A program made the translations under genes and the position numbers. The notes beneath the pieces were generated by a model. It was not told the DNA's origin. It did no database searches and was given only the letters and a program-made list of their open reading frames with translations. From Hippophae tibetana (Eukaryota > Streptophyta > Magnoliopsida > Rosales > Elaeagnaceae), in the NCBI GenBank assembly GCA_037013495.1, contig CM072810.1, positions 56,840,843 through 56,904,842 on the forward strand: 64,000 bases of DNA. Reading direction: 5' to 3'. This document shows, in pieces, positions 25,711 through 40,828 of the stretch; position 1 is the stretch's first letter; every line of letters starts with the position of its first letter.

Positions 25711-26185
25711 AATCCAATTTAACAATACCTTTTTTACCTTACTAATTTAACATCCAAATAAATTTGACAATAACTAAATGCATATAACATTATTCTTTCA
25801 TATATCACCAAGAAAATACCAAGAGAATAAAACAAGTGTGATTCGGTAAAAATATTGACATTATGTTTTTATTTTTCAAGCACACAATTTCAAAAAAACA
25901 ATATACACATATAAGTTTAAAAATAAATTAAATTTTTTTCAATCATAGTTTAAAACATCTATCAGACTAAATATGAATTTGCTTATTAGCTTATGTTAAA
26001 AAGCAATCCTATAATTTTGAAGTATCTTACATTTCAAATTTAACATCAAATGCATCGTCTATACTTCACTTGATACATATAATATTATTCAAAAATAAAA
26101 ATATAATCAAGTTAAGCAGCACAGCAAAACATAGAGTCTTAAATATTTACAAGTATCACAACCAATAATGAAAAGTAAAACTCAC
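25711..26185 (+). repeat. B-specific AT-rich stretch, monomer B2
   Basis: About 475 bp with no match to family A, between the shared core and the exon 2 relic. On the minus strand it directly follows the second splice donor, so part of it may be the start of the captured gene's next intron. I see no exon-like segment in it. Two alleles alternate in the array, one with CATCTATCAGACTAAATATG and one with CATCCATGAGACTAAATGTC. Confidence 0.7.
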
Positions 26186-26723
26186 CTTGCTCGCTCTTCC
26201 ATAAAACGAACAGCTTTCTCTAGAAAAGATGGAGATCCAACCTCTTTCAAAGCAAATAGAATGGGTCTCCCAATAACTTTAGATACTGTTTGCTTTTTTT
26301 GTATCTACAAAAAGGACAACAACCGAAAAATGGAAAAAGAAATAAAGCGCATATTAGCACTTTGCAAATTAACAAACTCATAGGTCACATAGTAGTAAAT
26401 TATTTTGGAAAATGATATTGGCATCAAAAAATTTGTACTCACTTAGATTCGACTTGCACTTTGCATAGATCCAACGTACACTATTGTGGTTTTCGGCATG
26501 CATGGTGATCGACCCTAATATATGCCAACCTCGTTTCTGGAGAAGAATCTGCAACTACTCCAACAGATTCATTTGAATTTGTCACTGAACTTTCGAGAGA
26601 TTTTGATAATAGATTTCGGCCAACTTCCTCAGTATCATTTGTTTCATGAGAATTTAGCCCGAAGCCAGAACCAACTTCATGGTGCAATTCATATGGTAAT
26701 CTCCCAATATACGTTTTTAACTT
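26186..26723 (-). pseudogene. Captured gene fragment, copy B3 (26186-26304 exon 2; 26443-26723 exon 1)
   Basis: Exon 2 reads KAVRFMEERAR, as in all inner copies. Exon 1 has GSGFGLN and NESVGVV with RVDHHACRKPQ before the TAG stop. TAA lies at the splice junction. Confidence 0.65.
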
Positions 26724-27753
26724 TTAAAAAGCTTAATAATAAATTAGTTATTAGAGATTTAGATATATAGAGAAAGGAAAAACGCTTAATAAAATTTACA
26801 AGTAATCATAATTTATGTTAGCACCATATATTATACATTAAATAGAAAATCATGTAAATAGTAGTAAACCTTTTAATTGAAGTCTAAGCATTTATAGGAT
26901 GCACACATTGAATTCAATATTTCCTCGAACAATAAAAGATAATGCACAATAGATGTTATAATTGGATAAAAATTAAATAAAACTTTTCCTACGTGGATAA
27001 AAATAATTATTATAGCTTCTATTAAATATATGAATATATATAAGTAAGAATATTTAAGTAGATAAAATTAAAATTTTTAATATAAATAACTAAAAATAAG
27101 TAAAGTAATTACAATATCATAAATAAGTAGATAAAAAATAATTTTTATATATAATAAATAAGTAATTGCAACAATAAAAAAATTGCCCCCATTCCCAAGT
27201 AGCCAAGAAAACAGAATAATTTGACATTTCATCACAAATAAATTTTACTTGTAAATCATAATTTAGGTAATAATATCCAATCCAATTTAACAATACCTTT
27301 TTTACCTTACTAATTTAACATCCAAATAAATTTGACAATAACTAAATGCATATAACATTATTCTTTCATATATCACCAAGAAAATACCAAGAGAATAAAA
27401 CAAGTGTGATTCGGTAAAAATATTGACATTATGTTTTTATTTTTCAAGCACACAATTTCAAAAAAACAATATACACATATAAGTTTAAAAATAAATTAAA
27501 TTTTTTTCAATCATAGTTTAAAACATCTATCAGACTAAATATGAATTTGCTTATTAGCTTATGTTAAAAAGCAATCCTATAATTTTGAAGTATCTTACAT
27601 TTCAAATTTGACATCGAATGCATCGTCTATACTTCACTTGATACATATAATATTATTCAAAAATAAAAATATAATCAAGTTAAGCAGCACAGCAAAACAT
27701 AGAGTCTTAAATATTTACAAGTATCACAACCAATAATGAAAAGTAAAACTCAC

Positions 27754-28291
27754 CTTGCTCGCTCTTCCATAAAACGAACAGCTTTCTCTAGAAAAGATGG
27801 AGATCCAACCTCTTTCAAAGCAAACAGAATGGGTCTCCCAATAACTTTATATACTGTTTGCTTTTTTTGTATCTACAAAAAGGACAACCACCGAAAAATG
27901 GAAAAAGAAATAAAGCTCATATTAGCGCTTTGCAAATTAACAAACTCATAGGTCACATAGTAGTAAATTATTTTGGAAAATGATATTGGCATCAGAAAAT
28001 TTGTACTCACTTAGATTCGACTTGCACTTTGCATAGATCCAACGTACACTATTGTGGTTTTCGCCATGCATGGTGATCGACCCTAATATATGCCAACCTC
28101 GTTTCTGGAGAAGAATCTGCAACTACTCCAACAGATTCATTTGAATTTGTCACTGAACTTTCGAGAGATTTTGATAATAGATTTCGGGCAACTTCCTTAG
28201 TATCATTTGTTTCATGAGAATTTAGCCCGAAGCCAGAACCAACTTCATGGTGCAATTCATATGGTAATCTCCCAATATACGTTTTTAACTT
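27754..28291 (-). pseudogene. Captured gene fragment, copy B4
   Basis: Exon 1 has private changes: TKEVARN for TEEVGRN, and HAWRKPQ from CGCCATGCATGG. Splice sites and the junction TAA are as in B3. Confidence 0.6.
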
Positions 28292-29318
28292 TTAAAAAGC
28301 TTAATAATAAATTAGTCATTAGAGATTTAGATATATAGAGAAAGGAAAAACGCTTAATAAAATTTACAAGTAATCATAATTTATGTTAGCACCATATATT
28401 ATACATTAAATAGAAAATCATGTAAATAGTAGTAAACCTTTTAATTGAAGTCTAAGCATTTATAGGATGCACACATTGAATTCAATATTTCCTCGAACAA
28501 TAAAAGATAATGCACAATAGATGTTATAATTGGATAAAAATTAAATAAAACTTTTCCTACGTGGATACAAATAATTATTATAGCTTCTATTAAATATATG
28601 AATATATATAAGTAAGAATATTTAAGTGGATAAAATTAAAAGTTTCAATATAAATAACTAAAAATAAGTAAACTAATTACAATATCATAAATAAGTAGAT
28701 AAAAAATAATTTTTATATATAATAAATAAGTAATTGCAACAATAAAAAAATTGCCCCCATTCCCAAGTAGCCAAGAAAACAGAATAATTTGACATTTCAT
28801 CACAAATAAATTTTACTTGTAAATCATAATTTAGGTAATAATATCCAATCCAATTTAACAATAACTCTTTTACCTTACTAATTTAACATCCAAATAAATT
28901 TGACAATAACTAAATGCATATAACATTATTCTTTCATATATCACCAAGAAAATACCAAGAGAATAAAACAAGTGTGATTCGGTAAAAATATTGACATTAT
29001 GTTTTTATTTTTCAAGCACACATTTTCAAAAAAAAATACACATATAAGTTTAAAAATAAATTAAATTTTTTTCAATCATAGTTTAAAACATCCATGAGAC
29101 TAAATGTCAATTTGCTTATTAGCTTCTATTATAAAGCAATCCCATAATTTTGAAATATCTTACATTTCAAATTTAACATCAAATCCATCATCTATACTTC
29201 ACTTGATACATATAATATTATTCAAAAATAAAAAGATAATCAAGTTAAGCAGCATAGCAAAACATAGAGTCTTAAATATTTACAAGTATCACAACCAATA
29301 ATGAAAAGTAAAACTCAC

Positions 29319-29856
29319 CTTGCTCGCTCTTCCATAAAACGAACAGCTTTCTCTAGAAAAGATGGAGATCCAACCTCTTTCAAAGCAAACAGAATGGGTC
29401 TCCCAATAACTTTAGATACTGTTTGCTTTTTTTGTATCTACAAAAAGGACAACAACCGAAAAATGGAAAAAGAAATAAAGCGCATATTAGCACTTTGCAA
29501 ATTAACAAACTCATAGGTCACATAGTAGTAAATTATTTTGGAAAATGATATTGGCATCAAAAAATTTGTACTCACTTAGATTCGACTTGCACTTTGCATA
29601 GATCCAACGTACACTATTGTGGTTTTCGGCATGCATGGTGATCGACCCTAATATATGCCAACCTCGTTTCTGGAGAAGAATCTGCAACTACTCCAACAGA
29701 TTCATTTGAATTTGTCACTGAACTTTCGAGAGATTTTGATAATAGATTTCGGCCAACTTCCTCAGTATCATTTGTTTCATGAGAATTTAGCCCGAAGCAA
29801 GAACCAACTTCATGGTGCAATTCATATGGTAATCTCCCAATATACGTTTTTAACTT
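29319..29856 (-). pseudogene. Captured gene fragment, copy B5
   Basis: Alpha-type copy, first member of the dimeric block, with GSCFGLN and NESVGVV. Its exon 2 and intron start lie in the beta-like monomer B4. Confidence 0.6.
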
Positions 29857-30886
29857 TTAAAAAGCTTAATAATAAATTAGTTATTAGAGATTTAGATATA
29901 TAGAGAAAGGAAAAACGCTTAATAAAATTTACAAGTAATCATAATTTATGTTAGCACCATATATTATACATTAAATAGAAAATCATGTAAATAGTAGTAA
30001 ACCTTTTAATTGAAGTCTAAGCATTTATAGGATGCACACATTGAATTCAATATTTCCTCGAACAATAAAAGATAATGCACAATAGATGTTATAATTGGAT
30101 AAAAATTAAATAAAACTTTTCCTACGTGGATAAAAATAATTATTATAGCTTCTATTAAATATATGAATATATATAAGTAAGAATATTTAAGTGGATAAAA
30201 TTAAAATTTTTAATATAAATAACTAAAAATAAGTAAAGTAATTACAATATCATAAATAAGTAGATAAAAAATAATTTTTATATATAATAAATAAGTAATT
30301 GCAACAATAAAAAAATTGCCCCCATTCCCAAGTAGCCAAGAAAACAGAATAATTTGACATTTCATCACAAATAAATTTTACTTGTAAATCATAATTTAGG
30401 TAATAATATCCAATCCAATTTAACAATACCTTTTTTACCTTACTAATTTAACATCCAAATAAATTTGACAATAACTAAATGCATATAACATTATTCTTTC
30501 ATATATCACCAAGAAAATACCAAGAGAATAAAACAAGTGTGATTCGGTAAAAATATTGACATTATGTTTTTATTTTTCAAGCACACAATTTCAAAAAAAC
30601 AATATACACATATAAGTTTAAAAATAAATTAAATTTTTTTCAATCATAGTTTAAAACATCTATCAGACTAAATATGAATTTGCTTATTAGCTTATGTTAA
30701 AAAGCAATCCTATAATTTTGAAGTATCTTACATTTCAAATTTGACATCGAATGCATCGTCTATACTTCACTTGATACATATAATATTATTCAAAAATAAA
30801 AATATAATCAAGTTAAGCAGCACAGCAAAACATAGAGTCTTAAATATTTACAAGTATCACAACCAATAATGAAAAGTAAAACTCAC

Positions 30887-31424
30887 CTTGCTCGCTCTTC
30901 CATAAAACGAACAGCTTTCTCTAGAAAAGATGGAGATCCAAACTCTTTCAAAGCAAACAGAATGGGTCTCCCAATAACTTTATATACTGTTTGCTTTTTT
31001 TGTATCTACAAAAAGGACAACCACCGAAAAATGGAAAAAGAAATAAAGCTCATATTAGCACTTTGCAAATTAACAAACTCATAGGTCACATAGTAGTAAA
31101 TTATTTTGGAAAATGATATTGGCATCAGAAAATTTGTACTCACTTAGATTCGACTTGCACTTTGCATAGATCCAACGTACACTATTGTGGTTTTCGGCAT
31201 GCATGGTGATCGACCCTAATATATGCCAACCTCGTTTCTGGAGAAGAATCTGCAACTACTCCAACAGATTCAATAGAATTTGTCACTGAACTTTCGAGAG
31301 ATTTTGATAATAGATTTCGGCCAACTTCCTCAGTATCATTTGTTTCATGAGAATTTAGCCCGAAGCCAGAACCAACTTCATGGTGCAATTCATATGGTAA
31401 TCTCCCAATATACGTTTTTAACTT
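30887..31424 (-). pseudogene. Captured gene fragment, copy B6
   Basis: Beta-type copy with IESVGVV in exon 1. Exon 2 has VGSPSFLEK changed to FGSPSFLEK by AACTC for ACCTC. Confidence 0.6.
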
Positions 31425-32452
31425 TTAAAAAGCTTAATAATAAATTAGTCATTAGAGATTTAGATATATAGAGAAAGGAAAAACGCTTAATAAAATTTAC
31501 AAGTAATCATAATTTATGTTAGCACCATATATTATACATTAAATAGAAAATCATGTAAATAGTAGTAAACCTTTTAATTGAAGTCTAAGCATTTATAGGA
31601 TGCACACATTGAATTCAATATTTCCTCGAACAATAAAAGATAATGTACAATAGATGTTATAATTGGATAAAAATTAAATAAAACTTTTCCTACGTGGATA
31701 AAAATAATTATTATAGCTTCTTTTAAATATATGAATATATATAAGTAAGAATATTTAAGTGGATAAAATTAAATTTTTTAATATAAATAACTAAAAATAA
31801 GTAAAGTAATTACAATATCATAAATAAGTAGATAAAAAATAATTTTTATATATAATAAAGAAGTAATTACAAAAATAAAAAAATTGCCCCCATTCCCTAG
31901 TAGCAAAGAAAATAGAATAATTTGACAGTTCATCACAAATAAATTTTACTTGTAAATCATAATTTAGGTAATAATATCCAATCCAATTTAACAATAACTC
32001 TTTTACCTTACTAATTTAACATCCAAATAAATTTGACAATAACTAAATGCATATAACATTATTCTTTCATATATCACCAAGAAAATACCAAGAGAATAAA
32101 ACAAGTGTGATTCGGTAAAAATATTGACATTATGTTTTTATTTTTCAAGCACACATTTTCAAAAAAAAAATACACATATAAGTTTAAAAATAAATTAAAA
32201 TTTTTTCAATCATAGTTTAAAACATCCATGAGACTAAATGTCAATTTTCTTATTAGCTTCTATTATAAAGCAATCCCATAATTTTGAAATATCTTACATT
32301 TCAAATTTAACATCAAATCCATCATCTATACTTCACTTGATACATATAATATTATTCAAAAATAAAAAGATAATCAAGTTAAGCAGCATAGCAAAACATA
32401 GAGTCTTAAATATTTACAAGTATCACAACCAATAATGAAAAGTAAAACTCAC

Positions 32453-32990
32453 CTTGCTCGCTCTTCCATAAAACGAACAGCTTTCTCTAGAAAAGATGGA
32501 GATCCAACCTCTTTCAAAGCAAACAGAATGGGTCTCCCAATAACTTTAGATACTGTTTGCTTTTTTTGTATCTACAAAAAGGACAACCACCGAAAAATGG
32601 AAAAAGAAATAAAGCGCATATTAGCACATTGCAAATTAACAAACTCATAGGTCACATAGTAGTAAATTATTTTGGAAAATGATATTGGCATCAGAAAATT
32701 TGTACTCACTTAGATTCGACTTGCACTTTGCATAGATCCAACGTACACTATTGTGGTTTTCGGCATGCATGGTGATCGACCCTAATATATGCCAACCTCG
32801 TTTCTGGAGAAGAATCTGCAACTACTCCAACAGATTCATTTGAATTTGTCACTGAACTTTCGAGAGATTTTGATAATAGATTTCGGCCAACTTCCTCAGT
32901 ATCATTTGTTTCATGAGAATTTAGCCCGAAGCAAGAACCAACTTCATGGTGCAATTCATATGGTAATCTCCCAATATACGTTTTTAACTT
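32453..32990 (-). pseudogene. Captured gene fragment, copy B7
   Basis: Alpha-type copy with GSCFGLN. The intron carries AATGTGCTAATATG (a T for A change near the donor side of exon 2), a marker shared with the later alpha copies. Confidence 0.6.
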
Positions 32991-34020
32991 TTAAAAAGCT
33001 TAATAATAAATTAGTTATTAGAGATTTAGATATATAGAGAAAGGAAAAACGCTTAATAAAATTTACAAGTAATCATAATTTATGTTAGCACCATATATTA
33101 TACATTAAATAGAAAATCATGTAAATAGTAGTAAACCTTTTAATTGAAGTCTAAGCATTTATAGGATGCACACATTGAATTCAATATTTCCTCAAACAAT
33201 AAAAGATAATGCACAATAGATGTTATAATAGGATAAAAATTAAATAAAACTTTTCCTACGTGGATAAAAATAATTATTATAGCTTCTATTAAATATATGA
33301 ATATATATAAGTAAGAATATTTAAGTGGATAAAATTAAAATTTTTAATATAAATAACTAAAAATAAGTAAAGTAATTACAATATCATAAATAAGTAGATA
33401 AAAAATAATTTTTATATATAATAAATAAGTAATTGCAACAATAAAAAAATTGCCCCCATTCCCAAGTAGCCAAGAAAACAGAATAATTTGACATTTCATC
33501 ACAAATAAATTTTACTTGTAAATCATAATTTAGGTAATAATATCCAATCCAATTTAACAATAACTTTTTTACCTTACTAATTTAACATCCAAATAAATTT
33601 GACAATAACTAAATGCATATAACATTATTCTTTCATATATCACCAAGAAAATACCAAGAGAATAAAACAAGTGTGATTCGGTAAAAATATTGACATTATG
33701 TTTTTATTTTTCAAGCACACAATTTCAAAAAAACAATATACACATATAAGTTTAAAAATAAATTAAATTTTTTTCAATCATAGTTTAAAACATCTATCAG
33801 ACTAAATATGAATTTGCTTATTAGCTTATGTTAAAAAGCAATCCTATAATTTTGAAGTATCTTACATTTCAAATTTGACATCGAATGCATCGTCTATACT
33901 TCACTTGATACATATAATATTATTCAAAAATAAAAATATAATCAAGTTAAGCAGCACAGCAAAACATAGAGTCTTAAATATTTACAAGTATCACAACCAA
34001 TAATGAAAAGTAAAACTCAC

Positions 34021-34558
34021 CTTGCTCGCTCTTCCATAAAACGAACAGCTTTCTCTAGAAAAGATGGAGATCCAACCTCTTTCAAAGCAAACAGAATGGG
34101 TCTCCCAATAACTTTAGATACTGTTTGCTTTTTTTGTATCTACAAAAAGGACAACCACCGAAAAATGGAAAAAGAAATAAAGCTCATATTAGCACTTTGC
34201 AAATTAACAAACTCATAGGTCACATAGTAGTAAATTATTTTGGAAAATGATATTGGCATCAGAAAATTTGTACTCACTTAGATTCGACTTGCACTTTGCA
34301 TAGATCCAACGTACACTATTGTGGTTTTCGGCATGCATGGTGATCGACCCTAATATATGCCAACCTCGTTTCTGGAGAAGAATCTGCAACTACTCCAATA
34401 GATTCAATAGAATTTGTCACTGAACTTTCGAGAGATTTTGATAATAGATTTCGGCCAACTTCCTCAGTATCATTTGTTTCATGAGAATTTAGCCCGAAGC
34501 CAGAACCAACTTCATGGTGCAATTCATATGGTAATCTCCCAATATACGTTTTTAACTT
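34021..34558 (-). pseudogene. Captured gene fragment, copy B8
   Basis: Beta-type copy with two private-looking changes in one motif (IESIGVV). Confidence 0.6.
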
Positions 34559-35586
34559 TTAAAAAGCTTAATAATAAATTAGTCATTAGAGATTTAGATA
34601 TATAGAGAAAGGAAAAACGCTTAATAAAATTTACAAGTAATCATAATTTATGTTAGCACCATATATTATACATTAAATAGAAAATCATGTAAATAGTAGT
34701 AAACCTTTTAATTGAAGTCTAAGCATTTATAGGATGCACACATTGAATTCAATATTTCCTCGAACAATAAAAGATAATGTACAATAGATGTTATAATTGG
34801 ATAAAAATTAAATAAAACTTTTCCTACGTGGATAAAAATAATTATTATAGCTTCTTTTAAATATATGAATATATATAAGTAAGAATATTTAAGTGGATAA
34901 AATTAATTTTTTTAATATAAATAACTAAAAATAAGTAAAGTAATTACAATATCATAAATAAGTAGATAAAAAATAATTTTTATATATAATAAAGAAGTAA
35001 TTACAAAAATAAAAAAATTGCCCCCATTCCCTAGTAGCAAAGAAAATAGAATAATTTGACAGTTCATCACAAATAAATTTTACTTGTAAATCATAATTTA
35101 GGTAATAATATCCAATCCAATTTAACAATAACTCTTTTACCTTACTAATTTAACATCCAAATAAATTTGACAATAACTAAATGCATATAACATTATTCTT
35201 TCATATATCACCAAGAAAATACCAAGAGAATAAAACAAGTGTGATTCGGTAAAAATATTGACATTATGTTTTTATTTTTCAAGCACACATTTTCAAAAAA
35301 AAAATACACATATAAGTTTAAAAATAAATTAAAATTTTTTCAATCATAGTTTAAAACATCCATGAGACTAAATGTCAATTTTCTTATTAGCTTCTATTAT
35401 AAAGCAATCCCATAATTTTGAAATATCTTACATTTCAAATTTAACATCAAATCCATCATCTATACTTCACTTGATACATATAATATTATTCAAAAATAAA
35501 AAGATAATCAAGTTAAGCAGCATAGCAAAACATAGAGTCTTAAATATTTACAAGTATCACAACCAATAATGAAAAGTAAAACTCAC

Positions 35587-36124
35587 CTTGCTCGCTCTTC
35601 CATAAAACGAACAGCTTTCTCTAGAAAAGATGGAGATCCAACCTCTTTCAAAGCAAACAGAATGGGTCTCCCAATAACTTTAGATACTGTTTGCTTTTTT
35701 TGTATCTACAAAAAGGACAACCACCGAAAAATGGAAAAAGAAATAAAGCGCATATTAGCACATTGCAAATTAACAAACTCATAGGTCACATAGTAGTAAA
35801 TTATTTTGGAAAATGATATTGGCATCAGAAAATTTGTACTCACTTAGATTCGACTTGCACTTTGCATAGATCCAACGTACACTATTGTGGTTTTCGGCAT
35901 GCATGGTGATCGACCCTAATATATGCCAACCTCGTTTCTGGAGAAGAATCTGCAACTACTCCAACAGATTCATTTGAATTTGTCACTGAACTTTCGAGAG
36001 ATTTTGATAATAGATTTCGGCCAACTTCCTCAGTATCATTTGTTTCATGAGAATTTAGCCCGAAGCAAGAACCAACTTCATGGTGCAATTCATATGGTAA
36101 TCTCCCAATATACGTTTTTAACTT
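35587..36124 (-). pseudogene. Captured gene fragment, copy B9
   Basis: Alpha-type copy, identical by eye to copy B7 over this interval. Confidence 0.6.
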
Positions 36125-37154
36125 TTAAAAAGCTTAATAATAAATTAGTTATTAGAGATTTAGATATATAGAGAAAGGAAAAACGCTTAATAAAATTTAC
36201 AAGTAATCATAATTTATGTTAGCACCATATATTATACATTAAATAGAAAATCATGTAAATAGTAGTAAACCTTTTAATTGAAGTCTAAGCATTTATAGGA
36301 TGCACACATTGAATTCAATATTTCCTCAAACAATAAAAGATAATGCACAATAGATGTTATAATAGGATAAAAATTAAATAAAACTTTTCCTACGTGGATA
36401 AAAATAATTATTATAGCTTCTATTAAATATATGAATATATATAAGTAAGAATATTTAAGTGGATAAAATTAAAATTTTTAATATAAATAACTAAAAATAA
36501 GTAAAGTAATTACAATATCATAAATAAGTAGATAAAAAATAATTTTTATATATAATAAATAAGTAATTGCAACAATAAAAAAATTGCCCCCATTCCCAAG
36601 TAGCCAAGAAAACAGAATAATTTGACATTTCATCACAAATAAATTTTACTTGTAAATCATAATTTAGGTAATAATATCCAATCCAATTTAATAATAACTT
36701 TTTTACCTTACTAATTTAACATCCAAATAAATTTGACAATAACTAAATGCATATAACATTATTCTTTCATATATCACCAAGAAAATACCAAGAGAATAAA
36801 ACAAGTGTGATTCGGTAAAAATATTGACATTATGTTTTTATTTTTCAAGCACACAATTTCAAAAAAACAATATACACATATAAGTTTAAAAATAAATTAA
36901 ATTTTTTTCAATCATAGTTTAAAACATCTATGAGACTAAATATGAATTTGCTTATTAGCTTATGTTAAAAAGCAATCCTATAATTTTGAAGTATCTTACA
37001 TTTCAAATTTAACATCAAATGCATCGTCTATACTTCACTTGATACATATAATATTATTCAAAAATAAAAATATAATCAAGTTAAGCAGCACAGCAAAACA
37101 TAGAGTCTTAAATATTTACAAGTATCACAACCAATAATGAAAAGTAAAACTCAC

Positions 37155-37692
37155 CTTGCTCGCTCTTCCATAAAACGAACAGCTTTCTCTAGAAAAGATG
37201 GAGATCCAACCTCTTTCAAAGCAAACAGAATGGGTCTCCCAATAACTTTAGATACTGTTTGCTTTTTTTGTATCTACAAAAAGGACAACCACCGAAAAAT
37301 GGAAAAAGAAATAAAGCGCATATTAGCACTTTGCAAATTAATAAACTCATAGGTCACATAGTAGTAAATTATTTTGGAAAATGATATTGGCATCAGAAAA
37401 TTTGTACTCACTTAGATTCGACTTGCACTTTGCATAGATCCAACGTACACTATTGTGGTTTTCGGCATGCATGGTGATCGACCCTAATATATGCCAACCT
37501 CGTTTCTGGAGAAGAATCTGCAACTACTCCAACAGATTCATTTGAATTTGTCACTGAACTTTCGAGAGATTTTGATAATAGATTTCGGCCAACTTCCTCA
37601 GTATCATTTGTTTCATGAGAATTTAGCCCGAAGCCAGAACCAACTTCATGGTGCAATTCATATGGTAATCTCCCAATATACGTTTTTAACTT
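37155..37692 (-). pseudogene. Captured gene fragment, copy B10
   Basis: NESVGVV with GSGFGLN. First of the two extra monomers. The intron has AATTTATTAAT where others have AATTTGTTAAT. Confidence 0.6.
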
Positions 37693-40485
37693 TTAAAAAG
37701 CTTAATAATAAATTAGTCATTAGAGATTTAGATATATAGAGAAAGGAAAAACGCTTAATAAAATTTACAAGTAATCATAATTTATGTTAGCACCATATAT
37801 TATACATTAAATAGAAAATCATGTAAATAGTAGTAAACCTTTTAATTGAAGTCTAAGCATTTATAGAATGCGCACATTGAATTCAATATTTCCTCGAACA
37901 ATAAAAGATAATACACAATAGATGTTATAATATGATAAAAATTAAATAAAACTTTTCCTACGTGGATAAAAATAATTATTATAGCTTCTATTAAATATAT
38001 GAATATATATAAGTAAGAATATTTAAGTGGATAAAATTAAAATTTTTAATATAAATAACTAAAAATAAGTAAAGTAATTACAATATCATAAATAAGTAGA
38101 TAAAAAATAATTTTTATATATAATAAATAAGTAATTGCAACAATAAAAAAATTGCCCCCATTCCCAAGTAGCCAAGAAAACAGAATAATTTGACATTTCA
38201 TCACAAATAAATTTTACTTGTAAATCATAATTTAGGTAATAATATCCAATCCAATTTAACAATAACTTTTTTACCTTACTAATTTAACATCCAAATAAAT
38301 TTGACAATAACTAAATGCATATAACATTATTCTTTCATATATCACCAAGAAAATACCAAGAGAATAAAACAAGTGTGATTCGGTAAAAATATTGACATTA
38401 TGTTTTTATTTTTCAAGCACACAATTTCAAAAAAACAATATACACATATAAGTTTAAAAATAAATTAAATTTTTTTCAATCATAGTTTAAAACATCTATC
38501 AGACTAAATATGAATTTGCTTATTAGCTTATGTTAAAAAGCAATCCTATAATTTTGAAGTATCTTACATTTCAAATTTGACATCGAATGCATCGTCTATA
38601 CTTCACTTGATACATATAATATTATTCAAAAATAAAAATATAATCAAGTTAAGCAGCACAGCAAAACATAGAGTCTTAAATATTTACAAGTATCACAACC
38701 AATAATGAAAAGTAAAACTCACCTTGCTCGCTCTTCCATAAAACGAACAGCTTTCTCTAGAAAAGATGGAGATCCAACCTCTTTCAAAGCAAACAGAATG
38801 GGTCTCCCAATAACTTTAGATACTGTTTGCTTTTTTTGTATCTACAAAAAGGACAACCACCGAAAAATGGAAAAAGAAATAAAGCTCATATTAGCACTTT
38901 GCAAATTAACAAACTCATAGGTCACATAGTAGTAAATTATTTTGGAAAATGATATTGGCATCAGAAAATTTGTACTCACTTAGATTCGACTTGCACTTTG
39001 CATAGATCCAACGTACACTATTGTGGTTTTCGGCATGCATGGTGATCGACCCTAATATATGCCAACCTCGTTTCTGGAGAAGAATCTGCAACTACTCCAA
39101 CAGATTCAATAGAATTTGTAACTGAACTTTCGAGAGATTTTGATAATAGATTTCGGCCAACTTCCTCAGTATCATTTGTTTCATGAGAATTTAGCCCGAA
39201 GCCAGAACCAACTTCATGGTGCAATTCATATGGTAATCTCCCAATATACGTTTTTAACTTTTAAAAAGCTTAATAATAAATTAGTCATTAGAGATTTAGA
39301 TATATAGAGAAAGGAAAAACGCTTAATAAAATTTACAAGTAATCATAATTTATGTTAGCACCATATATTATACATTAAATAGAAAATCATGTAAATAGTA
39401 GTAAACCTTTTAATTGAAGTCTAAGCATTTATAGAATGCGCACATTGAATTCAATATTTCCTCGAACAATAAAAGATAATACACAATAGATGTTATAATA
39501 TGATAAAAATTAAATAAAACTTTTCCTACGTGGATAAAAATAATTATTATAGCTTCTATTAAATATATGAATATATATAAGTAAGAATATTTAAGTGGAT
39601 AAAATTAAAATTTTTAATATAAATAACTAAAAATAAGTAAAGTAATTACAATATCATAAATAAGTAGATAAAAAATAATTTTTATATATAATAAATAAGT
39701 AATTGCAACAATAAAAAAATTGCCCCCATTCCCAAGTAGCCAAGAAAACAGAATAATTTGACATTTCATCACAAATAAATTTTACTTGTAAATCATAATT
39801 TAGGTAATAATATCCAATCCAATTTAACAATAACTTTTTTACCTTACTAATTTAACATCCAAATAAATTTGACAATAACTAAATGCATATAACATTATTC
39901 TTTCATATATCACCAAGAAAATACCAAGAGAATAAAACAAGTGTGATTCGGTAAAAATATTGACATTATGTTTTTATTTTTCAAGCACACAATTTCAAAA
40001 AAACAATATACACATATAAGTTTAAAAATAAATTAAATTTTTTTCAATCATAGTTTAAAACATCTATCAGACTAAATATGAATTTGCTTATTAGCTTATG
40101 TTAAAAAGCAATCCTATAATTTTGAAGTATCTTACATTTCAAATTTGACATCGAATGCATCGTCTATACTTCACTTGATACATATAATATTATTCAAAAA
40201 TAAAAATATAATCAAGTTAAGCAGCACAGCAAAACATAGAGTCTTAAATATTTACAAGTATCACAACCAATAATGAAAAGTAAAACTCACCTTGCTCGCT
40301 CTTCCATAAAACGAACAGCTTTCTCTAGAAAAGATGGAGATCCAACCTCTTTCAAAGCAAACAGAATGGGTCTCCCAATAACTTTAGATACTGTTTGCTT
40401 TTTTTGTATCTACAAAAAGGACAACCACCGAAAAATGGAAAAAGAAATAAAGCTCATATTAGCACTTTGCAAATTAACAAACTCA
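37350..40485 (+). repeat. Two adjacent near-identical B monomers interrupting the dimer pattern (B10, B11)
   Basis: Both share ATAGAATGCGCACATTG, TAATACACAATAG and TAATATGATAAAA, seen together nowhere else in the window. B10 has the alpha-like TTCATTTGAATTTG and B11 the beta-like TTCAATAGAATTTG with TTTGTAACTG. The pattern fits unequal exchange that duplicated one recombinant 1568-bp monomer, followed by a conversion or a breakpoint within exon 1. Confidence 0.75.
38723..39260 (-). pseudogene. Captured gene fragment, copy B11
   Basis: IESVGVV, with GTTACAAATTC in place of GTGACAAATTC, a silent-position marker shared with B12 and B16. Confidence 0.6.
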
Positions 40486-40828
40486 TAGGTCACATAGTAG
40501 TAAATTATTTTGGAAAATGATATTGGCATCAGAAAATTTGTACTCACTTAGATTCGACTTGCACTTTGCATAGATCCAACGTACACTATTGTGGTTTTCG
40601 GCATGCATGGTGATCGACCCTAATATATGCCAACCTCGTTTCTGGAGAAGAATCTGCAACTACTCCAACAGATTCAATAGAATTTGTAACTGAACTTTCG
40701 AGAGATTTTGATAATAGATTTCGGCCAACTTCCTCAGTATCATTTGTTTCATGAGAATTTAGCCCGAAGCCAGAACCAACTTCATGGTGCAATTCATATG
40801 GTAATCTCCCAATATACGTTTTTAACTT
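40291..40828 (-). pseudogene. Captured gene fragment, copy B12
   Basis: Beta-type copy carrying the GTTACAAATTC marker. It restores the alpha-beta alternation after the interruption. Confidence 0.6.
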
